Shown piece by piece: positions 34,401 through 42,079 of a stretch of DNA of 64,000 nucleotides. The first letter of the stretch is position 1. Each line of letters opens with the position of its first letter. The translations under genes and the position numbers were made by a program. The notes under the pieces were generated by a model. The model was not told where the DNA came from. It worked only from the letters and a program-made list of their open reading frames with translations, and made no database searches. Origin of the DNA: Axinella damicornis (Eukaryota; Porifera; Demospongiae; Axinellida; Axinellidae); NCBI GenBank assembly GCA_963931865.1, contig OZ007515.1, positions 5,197,993 through 5,261,992 on the forward strand, given 5' to 3'.

Positions 34401-37400
34401 TTCCGTCGCGAGGTATTGCCTCAGCGAATCGGGAAGTGCTCGAATCGACAAGCAAAGTTGGGAAGCAGCGCGGGCCGTACAGGAGATATCGATACAGCCC
34501 AGAAGAACGCTTTGAATCGGTTGGTGAGACCATGGCATAGCAGCAGCTCGTTCGCGCGTCTCCATTGTTGACACATTGATTGTTAAAAATTTTTCGTTGA
34601 TGAGCTGTACTACAAAACTTTTGTGCACGAAATATTTTTTAACACGAAAATTTCCCGATCTACGGTACTCCAGTAAGTAACATGCAGTGAGGTAATCAGC
34701 TTTGCCCTGCAGAGGAGTTACCGTAGTCGCTCAATATTTGGCGCATGTGCCTATATCTCCACAGGAAGTCTGATGACGTCTTTGAAGCTTTTAGTGGTTA
34801 AAGGGTTAACTTAAAGCACCATACATGTGCGAGTCTCATGAGTCTCCTAAACTTCCAACCTCCCCCACAAATGAACATACCACGCAGTCTTAATGTCTCA
34901 TTCCCTGGCCAAACCCACTGCCAATTTTGGTGGTGCTTATGTCATAAAGCAAGAAGTTATTTCTCTCTGGTAACGATTCACATGAACACCTACTCCAACA
35001 GCAACCTGATTTGGAATAAGTAAGTAGCTGGACAATTGCCAAGAGCCAAACTAGACCTTAGACACCACATCATAGTTACTGAAGATTAATTGCACTACTA
35101 ATACAATTTTTGTCGGCAGCACACGTTAATTTGCCCAAGTGCACAAAGCGTGACAAGGTTGAGTGTGATGAGAAGTGAGATCATGTCCTGAAGCAGGGAC
35201 CATTTCAGGATAAGAATCGACAAACCATTCATGAGTTATTGCACTGTATGTGGTGAACATGGATAAGACTGTTGAACTTCAAGACTATATCCGAGCATTC
35301 AATCACTGGTTTACGTCAATATTTTAACCGTATGTTTGTCTGTCTGTGTGTAACGGAAGTGGGATGTTCGTGGGGCGTGACTAGACTAGTGATGCGCAGC
35401 CTTTGTACGCCTCGAACTCTGCGAAGAACATTGGGCTGGAATCTTCCAGAACAGCTGGCGGGGAGCAGCAGTCGAAGCGGACGCAATCGGGGCGCTGAAT
35501 CGGACAAAATCGAGGAGTAGCAGTTGAAGTGGACGCAATCGGGGAGCAGCGGATGTGAGCAGCAGCCGAAGTGGATGCAATCGGGGAGCAGTTGAAACGG
35601 ACACAATCGAGAGCAGAAGCTGAAGCGGACGCAAGCGGTGAGCAGCAGCTGAAGCAGGCAAAGTTGTGAGCGCTGTAATAACTTATTGTCTTCCCTTTGG
35701 CCGCCATTGCTGACTCGATCAACCGAGCATGGTCCTCATGTGACATGCGTAATAATTGGAATGAGCTTCAGCTGCTGCTCCCCGCGCGATTGCATCGATC
35801 CACTTCAACTGCTGCTCGCACTCCCCGTTTGCACCACCACGGTGAGTCTCAGCATGTAAGCGTCAGTGAATGACAGTGATCACGGCTGTGTGATCAGAAT
35901 CTTTGTGGGGCCTTTGTAAGACTGTACTGGCAACCAACAAAGAAGAGACATGACGGCCAATGGCACGACAAAAGTGCTTGTATCTCCACCACCAAGTTGA
36001 GTTTCAGCACCAAAATTGTACAGATGGGACAGTGCATGATAGCAATCATGAAAGTGCAATCAGAATCTTTGTATGCCATTCCTATCACTCGAACCAATTA
36101 TTTGATTACGAGGGGCAACTGCACTCCTGGTAGCAGCCGTTTCAACCGGTTGCAAGTTGCTGGTAGCGCAAGCTTGGTATCGCAACTTCAGCACCAACTT
36201 TTTACATTCAGGTCAGTGCTTGATAGCGATCACGGCGGTGTCGTCAGAATCTTTGTAGGCCAATCCTAGGTAGCCGTTGCAACCCGATTGCGACTTGCTG
36301 TACCGTACGTAGCACAAGCTATCGCAGGTAGTTCCAATTAACGCACATGCCACGTGGCAACCATGCTCAGTCGCAATGGCGGCCAAAGGGACGACACAAA
36401 ATTATTACAGCACTCACAACTTTGCCAGCACAAACAAAAGCGCTTGTATCTCCACCACCTAAGTGAATTTCAGCAAATTATTGTGTCACTGCATGATGGC
36501 GATCATGGCGGTGTAGTCAGAATCCATTCCGAAGTAGTCAAACGTTGATTATTTAATTTTACATTATTTATTATTTACGCGGCACAATTTTCCCCCTACC
36601 AGAAGTGTGATAATGCATGTGCCAGATTTACTGTGTGGACAGATGGCACCAGTTCTATTGTAAAATTATTGCCTCATGCTCACCCAATTACTACATCATG
36701 AGAAACATGCCAAACAAGTCGCAGTAAGTGATTAATGGCAGTCAGCTAGTAAAGTACATGAGGCGGGGTGCAACTGTAAGACTGGAAGGCTTCAAATGTT
36801 CGGAGCCATTAGAACTGGGCCTCATCCCTGATAAAGAATTTGCTTTGCATGCAAAATATGAGGCTGTGAATGCCATGCATACCATACTAATTACTTACCT
36901 AGATTGCCACATGCAATTATGCAAATTACACTCCTGGTAGGGGAAAAATTGTGCCGCGTAAATAAATAATTAATGTGATTAAATAATAAATGTTTGACTA
37001 CTTCGGAATAGCCTGCAAAGATTCTGACTACACCGTCGTGATCGCTATCATGCAGTGACACAAACGCAAAATAATTGTGTTGAAACTCACCTTGGTGGCG
37101 GAGATACAAGCGCTTTTGTCCTGCTGTCGGCTGCCATTGCTCAATCGCTCTCTTCGACGTTGTTTGCCAGCACAGTCTTATGAAGGCCACACAAAGATTC
37201 TGATCACACAGCCGTGATCATTATCGTTCACTGACGCTTACATGCCAAACTCACTGTACTGGCGAAGTTGTTAGCACTGTAATAAACTCGTCTTACTTTT
37301 GGATGCCATTGCTGACTCGACATCGCTATCGACGAGTGAGCATGATCCTCACATGACATGTGCACTAATTGGAATTAGCTGGAATACCTAGGTTGCGCGT

Positions 37401-40400
37401 CCAGCGAGTTGCAACCGGTAGCAACGCAGCTACCAGGAGTGCGGTTGCCCCTCGCTCATTTACAAAACTTTCTGGAACAATTCTGTAGTGCTTAGGGCTC
37501 CCATATCCTTCTTCTGAAACACACGGGTACGAGGCTAGCAACAGGCAGAGTATGAGGCTCAAGTAAGTCTATATACCATAGTCTTGCGAAGAGTGCCACC
37601 CTCGAAAGAGTGCCCACCCCTACCTCTGGCTCAATTCCCTGTACAAGTAGCTTCGCTCGCTCAGCTACTTCCCCCTCGTTCGCCTACGTGAGTAATCCGG
37701 CGCCGGACAGCTCTCTGTGCAGAGCTGCTGCTCCCCGATTGTGTCGCTTCAGCTGCTGTTCCCCGATTGCATCGATCCGCTTCAAATTGCTGTTCCCCAT
37801 TTCCGTCCGCTTCAGCTGCTGCCCACCGATTGCGTCCCTTCAGCTGCTGCTCGCCACTTGCGTTCGCTTCAGCTGCTCTTCCCCAATTTCAACAGCCCCC
37901 CAATTGCGTCCGCTTCGGCTGCTGCTCCCCGATTGCGTCCGCTTCAACTGCTGCTCCCCGATTGCATCCGCTTCAACTGATTGTGTCCGCTTGTAGCCTA
38001 ACCTGTTCTGGAAGATTCCAGCCGCCCATGCCCAATGTTCTCGAACGTTCTTCGCAGAGTTCGAGGTTCAGTACATTAAAGTACGAAGGTCGCGCGTCAC
38101 TAGTCTAGTCCCGCCCCACGAACATCCCACTTCCGTCACACACACACACACACATGGACGCACATTAAAATCTTAATATATTGATAGGGTACTCTTTCGG
38201 AGTTGCATGAAGAAACACTTGCTCGGTGAGCATGCACTGCCCATGGGCGCTCTTTTGAGAGACTACGGTATATACCGTTCATGTTTGCAAACACTTAATG
38301 TCAATCCCAGGCCATCCCAAACACAAACTGGAGACAAGAATGTCTGGGGAATGTCTTACTAGGTACCAATTGCTAAACATATATACCAGCTGTGAAAATG
38401 TATTGACTAACAGAGATGGAGAAACATTCTTACCATGACATCGTGTGTAACCTTCTCGGGAAGGGTCTGTAGTCGTGCTTGCAAAGCGTCGTAATCAGCC
38501 TTGAACTGCTCCCTGCAAAACAGATGGTCATTTGTGGTCTATCCAGTATTTATCGTACGTGCTAAGTACAATCCTACCATGCAACCAAGTATAGGATGGA
38601 GCCCTTACATGGTGGCTTTAACCCACTTAAACACCCTGGGAACACAGCACAGTGTTAATTTGTGAAGGGTGCAGCCGAGACCAAATAACTCGACCAAATA
38701 ACTCGACCAATTAATACTGCTCGAGGGTTCCAAACTGGTTAAAGTACGAATGGGAGGGCACTACCTTACTTACGCCATACTCCATAGCAACTAGTTGAAT
38801 GACGAATATATTGTTGTAACAGAAGTGAGATATTCAGGGGGCAGGATCTAACACTAGACTAGTGACGTGCAACCTTTGTACTTCACTACAACATCCAAAC
38901 TTTGAACTTAATGAAGAATGTTCGAGAACTATGCGCAGGGGATGGAACTTTCCAGAACGGCTGGGGCTACAAGTGGACACAACTGGAGAGCAGTAGCCGA
39001 AGTGGAAGCGATCGGGAAGCAGCAACCTGAGGCGGATGCAATCGGGGAGCAGCAACTACATACATGGCTGAGGCGGACGCAATCGGGGAGCAGCAACTAC
39101 ATACATGGCTGAGGCGGACGCATCGGGGAGTAGCAGCTGAAGCAGATGCAATCAGGGAGCAGGAGTTGAAGTGGACGTAATGGGAGAGTGGAGGTGAGAG
39201 TTTGTCAGACTTCTGCACAGAGAACTGTCCGGCGTTTGACTGCTCACGTAGGTGAATGAGAAGGCAGTAGCTGAGTGAGCGAAGCGAGCGAAGCTACTTT
39301 GTTAATATTTAACCTCCTGTAAACATCGAAGCTCATTAATCACTGATAACAAGAATATATTAACATCAGGGTTGTATCCTTTGTGGTATTAGGGTGGTAT
39401 CCTTCATATGATACTAGGGTGGTAGCCTAACTAGCCTTCATGTGATACTAGGGTGGGTATCCTTCATGATATTGGGGTGATATTAGGTTGGTGTCCTTTG
39501 TTCAGGGCTTCCATGTAAGAGAGGCAGTTATGTGTCTAAGAGCATGGTGTACGGGATGTGGTCTATAGCTAAAGACTGCTTAGTGCACCAGCCTCATTCC
39601 AAGGCCCCAAATCCATGCACAGGGCCTGAACAGTAGGATATGATTCCGGAATAACAAATTACTGCTGTAAATGTGTATGTATCCCTGGGAAGGAAATTTA
39701 ACACATACTCTTGAAATTACCATCCTAGCCTCGTACCACAGAAGAGACTACTATAGCCTACAGACTACGAAATGAGCATTCAAGTTGCATAGTGTAGTAG
39801 CAAGAGTTAGTAGGTATAAGCATGTGCAGTGTGCCTCATACACGCACCGTGCAAGAAGAAGCCACCTGCACATAGTGAGCGTGATATGTACTTGCAGGAG
39901 ACAACATCAAGATGGTCAAGAAAGAAATTAATTCTCATTAAAAGACTGCCATGTGTTGTTGCTGTTGCTGTCTGCTTGGTCACATTGCTTGCTGCTCATC
40001 TCCAGCAGATTGAACGACTTTGGGGGCAGGGGGAGGGCGGCTGCATCTTAGCTCTCTACCCTTTGGCTGTTCTCCTCATTCTTTCCTTCTTACTTCTTTA
40101 CCTTCAGCCATTGTGACAACAACATGTTGCACAAACAGAGCATGGGACTGCCAGCAGACACTGATATCGACCTAGCTAGCTTGCATTCCTAAAGTGCATT
40201 CCTCCATACGTTCCTTTACATGGGCACTGCATATACACTACCATTGTGACCCCTTCTATATGGTTGCGTGTAAAACGCGGAACGTGGAATGGAACATGGA
40301 ACGGAACATGGAATGGAATGTGGAACGGATGTGAAATGTCGTAATGAGTCCAATAAGCATGTTAATTAAGGTGGGCATTAATTGGAGCTGGTGAGAGCGA

Positions 40401-42038
40401 GTCTCGCGCAGTTGAGTTATGGTGACAACCATATCGCGAGAGAGAGCTCAGCCTAGGTGCCTGGCCACGCGAGACTACCGGCAGGTTGTATGCCCTGGAT
40501 GTGAGAAGTTCACAGTAGACAACAAGATGTTAGTTGACATGACTATGACATCCGAGTGAAGCAGGGCTATAATTACGGTCTTCGAGCGACGAATAAGTGT
40601 GGGCGGGCCAGCATAGCAGCACAGCTAGGTCTATAGCACTAGCACGGTACACGTTCATACAGCTTACACTATAGTGATGCTGCTCGCGCTTTAATATTCG
40701 TCAGAAGACAATAGCCCTGCTTCACTTCGCGGATCGGTTAACTAGCTGCACAAAATTCTCCATCCAGGCCCAGGGCATAACAACCTGTAGTGACGGGTAA
40801 TCTCGCGTAGCCAGGTTGTCACTCGCGCGACGATCATAATCAGCCACCATCTCCCTTGACTCGACTCTTTCACTGCCTAGACTGCAAGCGCAGGCTCGCT
40901 CACGCCAACCCCAATTAGCGCCCACCTTAAATAATTAACACACTTATTAGGACATTTTACATCCGTTCCACGTTCCATTCCATATTCCATTCCACGTTCC
41001 ATTCCATTCCACGTTTCGCGTTTTACACACAACCCTTCTATATGGCACCTAAGAGATTGATATAAGCTGTGCAGGGTAAAATGCACGCACAGTCCACAAG
41101 AGTCACTGTCATCATTACACACATGTAAATGGCAGTAAATCAGGGGATGTGGTGTTCTCCCGCACTTCACGTGTTGAGAACAATGGTGTTAAGGAAGGCA
41201 ACACTAACATTGGGGACCCTATAGCACACTGAATTCACTGAACACTGGCATCCCCTGTGCATAGTTCTCGAGGGGTATACCCTCGAATCTTCCCTAGCAT
41301 GGATCAACTCACATGCATGACCGCATGGGGAAGTGGAGGGTCTACAATTTTGGACCAACTCTACTCGAAATATGGCAGATCCAATCAGATTGCACGTCAT
41401 ACTTCGATTCGGTCAGTGGAAGCACAGAGGACTGATTAAGTTGCTTGTGTTTGCTGCTCTCCGGCACAGCAACCAAACTGACAGATTTACAAGCAGCCAT
41501 TGAGGTTATAGTGGGCCGAACTACCTTCCTTCTCTGCACACACATATACGTACTGTAAGTGATCATGTGCTGGAGAAAGTGAAGGCTGATCATTTATAGG
41601 CAGAGGCGCAGCCAGCATATACGTAGGCAACTGAGGCAGCGTGAAGTTGCCTTCCTGATGACTGAAAATGACATTTTTCAGTGCCTTGCGCAGGTTTTTT
41701 TTTTTGCAACCTCTCTCATGATCAAGGTACCTCCAGAATCATACGTACTGCATCGGTAGAAATTACGCCCATGATTGGGTAGAATTACAAAGCAAGATGT
41801 CACCCAATAACATTATGTCCGAGCTAGGAATACATCTACATCATCCTATTGTCATACCATTTGGAGATACGTTCTCTGCTAGCATGAATGGCCTATAAAG
41901 GAAAAACAAAAACAAAGTCAACTCAAAATGTGTACTTCATAGCAACAGTAGGTGTCCCACTTTCGCATGCTCCTCTTGCAATCTTGCAAAGTTCTCCTGA
42001 TGAAGTTCAGTGCTGGCTGCTGTCGTGGAGGGCTCCAT
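22445..42038 (-). CDS. URI1: URI1, unconventional prefoldin RPB5 interactor
   Basis: Nine minus-strand exons: 42038-41947, 38635-38609, 38512-38434, 33881-33746, 31906-31815, 30024-29961, 23492-22942, 22855-22613 and 22513-22445. They join in phase to 450 codons plus TGA. Exons 1-4 give the prefoldin-like domain: NFARLQEEHAKV, then DYDALQARLQTLPEKV, then VPFGRFAFMPGQLYHTNEI and VLLGDNWFAERSAKQAIEIV, almost the human sequence. Exon 5 supplies the second coiled coil and exon 6 contains FEIREEYKPEE. Exon 7 is long, with IWIRLDQLEKEEKEWEEMEY and an acidic tract. Exon 8 carries TSPGDIFTNG, matching the human TPADIYRAFVDVVNG region. The role is a prefoldin-like complex that chaperones RPB5 and other R2TP clients. 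The exon 1 donor (GTTGCT) and the 27-bp exon 2 are the least certain parts. Introns hold almost all of the local repeats. Confidence 0.85.
23573..23625. repeat. ATGCTCAGCAGGAA short direct repeats
   Basis: Three copies of ATGCTCAGCAGGAA occur within about 50 bp in URI1 intron 6. No further meaning is apparent. Confidence 0.7.
24787..26911 (+). pseudogene. Remnant of an unidentified repeated gene, inside URI1 intron 6
   Basis: Coding-like pieces with splice signals lie on the strand opposite to URI1. They are 24787-24891 (MLQERQGRLQKLLHES), 24954-25014 (KKLRQFMVPWMKDNLRPEAE), about 25876-25971 (VKAKIVMEMCGDENRKY), 26167-26311 (FDNRALVVRQAEEPHWKQL then EYMSEESDDESDP then PEWRSK), 26395-26529 (LTDFLSTLDE, then frame-shifted RPPLGAPQW) and about 26805-26911 (LWLSDGYKYNS). 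The pattern ESDDESDP...WRS...LxxxLDE resembles transposon-linked proteins of sponges and corals, from memory. Phases do not join (a stop interrupts 24954 in the frame continuing from 24891) and the last two pieces need frameshifts, so I call it decayed. Confidence 0.4.
25030..25815. repeat. 73-bp minisatellite, about 10.7 copies
   Basis: The unit contains GTGTTGTGGCTCCTCCCTGA, CTTGCCGAGTGCGGTCTGG and CCGGCAGGGTTGGCTG. Two or three sub-variants are ordered along the array: GCATGTGTACGTG units first, GAATGTGTACATG units later, and a reversion at the end. 73 is not a multiple of 3 but the unit lacks stops in three minus-strand frames. This creates 250-codon phantom ORFs that should not be annotated. 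Confidence 0.95.
27480..27600. repeat. 31-bp minisatellite
   Basis: The unit GTACAAGGAGTGGCCAAGCA followed by GTAGCTGTAGT occurs about three times. It is flanked by looser repeats of TTGGGCAC and GTGCACAAG words, which also occur at 24170-24370. Confidence 0.8.
27776..27950 (+). pseudogene. LINE reverse transcriptase C-terminal fragment
   Basis: In one frame it reads LYNALVLPHTDICSVVWQEC, directly followed by SRELRQKLERVQNYGM. This is the tail of the reverse transcriptase domain of CR1/L2/jockey-type non-LTR retrotransposons. It is truncated at both ends: the catalytic residues lie upstream and are absent here, and the endonuclease is missing. Confidence 0.7.
27958..28082 (+). repeat. 125-bp interspersed repeat, copy 1
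   Basis: It is nearly identical to 30487-30608, including GACGTGGAAAGGATGTGATC and CAGTCTGGGAACGAATTAAC. Copy 1 sits exactly between the LINE fragment and the hAT fragment. Copy 2 lies inside a hAT-like MITE. Confidence 0.85.
28062..29430 (+). pseudogene. hAT-family (ZBED-like) transposase, decayed
   Basis: Recognisable hAT blocks in shifting frames: HIPCVGHTLNLAVQAAM, FNKSRVDREDLAAKQVLLKF, VHEVSTRWNSTHDM, EEWRILEDISDVFEPFKVAT and EYLSGEKYPTISAVGPLLS. The C-terminal dimerisation motif ATSVPSERLFSAAGMTVSNK ends near 29410. The BED finger and the DDE first aspartate region are missing. Stops and frameshifts interrupt every part. The segment between about 28845 and 29265 does not read as transposase and probably is a later insertion containing small palindromes. 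Confidence 0.85.
29485..29881. mobile_element. MULE-like MITE, young copy with 85-bp terminal repeats
   Basis: 397 bp. The first 85 bases and the last 85 form inverted repeats with about one mismatch: TAGCCTCGTTCCCAGTCC, CAGCTTTTCGTCGCTTGCAG and GGCCTGGTACATTTCCTCAC are mirrored. The 9-bp direct repeat CCTGTAGCA flanks it exactly (29476-29484 and 29882-29890). The interior has no ORF of note. Confidence 0.92.
30113..30848. mobile_element. Outer element of a nested pair, TIR GACAATAATCAGTGG
   Basis: The left end GACAATAATCAGTGGCGGG is mirrored by CCACCACTGATAATTGTC at the right. CAGTGGCGG-type ends are common in hAT elements. The middle is interrupted by the element at 30270-30754. Confidence 0.6.
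30270..30754. mobile_element. Inner hAT-like MITE, TIR CAGGCCCGTAGCCAGG
   Basis: The left end CAGGCCCGTAGCCAGG faces the right end CCCTGACTACGGGCCAG, with few mismatches. It carries the GATC...AAGCGTGGAA core and the 125-bp repeat copy 2 (30487-30608). No clean target duplication can be read. Confidence 0.6.
31001..31077. mobile_element. 77-bp MULE-like hairpin element
   Basis: Near-perfect palindrome from TAGCCTCATTCCCAGC to CCTGGGAATGAGGCTA around TTTTTGTCGCATTTG / CGACAAAAAGCTGGG. The flanks CCACAGCAC and CCGCAGCAC agree at 8 of 9 bases, consistent with an aged 9-bp target duplication. Confidence 0.8.
31100..31753. mobile_element. hAT-like MITE with exact 8-bp target duplication
   Basis: Ends CAGGGCCGGTGGC and GCGCCGGCCCTG (inverted). 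TACCTCAC occurs directly on both sides (31092-31099 and 31754-31761), as hAT insertion produces. The interior contains a 140-150-bp tandem duplication (two copies between about 31253 and 31545, with GTTGGCTGAAGGCGTTG / GTTGGCTAAAGGCGTTG), shared sequence with the 2.6-kb and 30.3-kb repeats, and a GGCCGTACC cluster near the right end. Confidence 0.85.
32178..33390. repeat. 61-bp minisatellite, about 20 copies
   Basis: The unit contains GCTAAGAGGGATGGTAGTAG, GGAGGGGTCATGCCTGGG and TGTGGCCTGGGAATGAA. The unit resembles the end of the MULE-like family (GGCCTGGGAATGAGGCTA), so the array may have grown from an element end. Sub-variants (GGCTCGGG / GGCCTGGG) alternate in patches. Confidence 0.92.
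33878..34135. repeat. 42-bp minisatellite carrying the URI1 exon 4 splice acceptor
   Basis: Six units. On the minus strand each unit reads TGTGTATCTGTACAG|GTG..., which is exactly the 3' splice site used for URI1 exon 4 at 33881. Copies of the acceptor fall at 33923, 33965, 34007 and 34049 with spacing 42, and at 34096 after a 5-bp insertion. 42 bp equals 14 codons. In the URI1 frame a unit codes VHHMIMHALCVSVQ without a stop, so use of any of the inner four extra acceptors would lengthen URI1 in frame. Confidence 0.9.
34157..34673. mobile_element. MITE with TIR GAGTACCGTAGATCGGG
   Basis: The left end GAGTACCGTAGATCGGGAAA and right end TTTCCCGATCTACGGTACTC are perfect complements. Similar TTTCG(T/TG)...TTAA sequence follows on both sides for about 70 bp. 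It is roughly 515 bp long. The 84- and 69-codon ORFs inside show no known domain. The target duplication is unclear. Confidence 0.82.
35341..35660 (+). mobile_element. Repeat-bearing element, copy 1 (plus orientation)
   Basis: Outer end GTAACGGAAGTGGGATGTTC, then GGGGCGTGACTAGACTAG, GTACGCCTCGAACTCTG and TCTTCCAGAACAGCTGG, followed by degenerate tandem units of about 30 bp (GGACGCAATCGGGGAGCAGC...GAAGC). The same ordered blocks recur at 37620-38152 (inverted), 38815-39300 and 50053-50303 (inverted). The tandem units differ in number between copies. Confidence 0.75.
35860..37260. repeat. Mosaic of inverted repeats in URI1 intron 3
   Basis: TCCGAAGTAGTCAAACG to TTCCCCCTACCAG (36528-36605) is mirrored by CTGGTAGGGGAAAAATTG to GACTACTTCGGAA (about 36935-37010). 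GATCACGGCTGTGTGATCAG (35878) is mirrored at about 37200-37220. Related GGCGGTGTCGTCAGAATC blocks occur at 36230 and 36510. The whole 35.3-38.2 kb stretch could fold into a large imperfect hairpin. I see no coding sequence in it. Confidence 0.7.
37620..38152 (-). mobile_element. Repeat-bearing element, copy 2 (inverted, longest array)
   Basis: From GCTTCGCTCGCTCAGCTAC through CCGGCGCCGGACAGCTCTC, an array of CCCCGATTGCGTCCGCTTC-type units (about ten), to GAACATCCCACTTCCGTC, ending in a CA repeat. ORFs of 87-128 codons here are only readings of the array. Confidence 0.78.
38815..39300 (+). mobile_element. Repeat-bearing element, copy 3
   Basis: Same block order as copy 1: GTAACAGAAGTGAGATATTC, ACACTAGACTAGTGACG, TTTCCAGAACGGCTGGGG, then the array with an inserted duplication of CAACTACATACATGGCTGAG, and finally GTAGCTGAGTGAGCGAAGCG. 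Confidence 0.75.
39370..39480. repeat. Short tandem repeat GGGTGGTATCCTTCAT
   Basis: About four degenerate units of roughly 25-35 bp (AGGGTGGTATCCTTCATATG). In URI1 intron 1. Confidence 0.7.
39829..40116 (+). other. ORF with two hydrophobic segments, doubtful gene
   Basis: 95 codons inside URI1 intron 1, on the opposite strand. It has basic residues followed by LPCVVAVAVCLVTLLAAHL and a second run, ILALYPLAVLLILSFLLLYL. These would be two membrane helices if translated. No homologue is recognised and no splice sites or other exons support it. Confidence 0.15.
40264..41032. mobile_element. Foldback element with exact 13-bp flanking direct repeats
   Basis: The left end TTGCGTGTAAAACGCGGAA mirrors the right end CGCGTTTTACACACAA. 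The arms continue with GGAATGG/CCATTCC-rich repeats, TTAAGGTGGGC.TTAATTGG and more, so nearly the entire 769 bp is an imperfect palindrome. CCCTTCTATATGG stands on both sides (40251-40263 and 41033-41045). A 13-bp duplication is longer than usual for cut-and-paste elements. Confidence 0.85.
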
Positions 42039-42079
42039 TTGGAATTTAATACCCACGTGGTTTTCCAAGCACTTCTGCG
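42039..42079. promoter_or_regulatory. 41-bp divergent spacer URI1 / MRPL3 with E-box
   Basis: This is all the DNA between the two start codons. It contains CCACGTGG (E-box CACGTG at 42054-42059) almost at the centre. The palindromic box reads the same for both genes and is the classic site for bHLH-zipper factors such as USF, MYC/MAX or MITF-type proteins. Transcription must start inside this spacer or inside the opposite gene's first exon. Confidence 0.6.

Noticed and set aside
34279..34533. 84-codon minus-strand ORF inside the GAGTACCGTAGATCGGG element
   Set aside because: It is confined to a MITE interior and ends within it. No transposase features.
35381..35746. Minus-strand ORFs rich in Ser-Ala-Leu and Cys
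   Set aside because: They follow the internal array of the interspersed element and have counterparts of different length in every copy.
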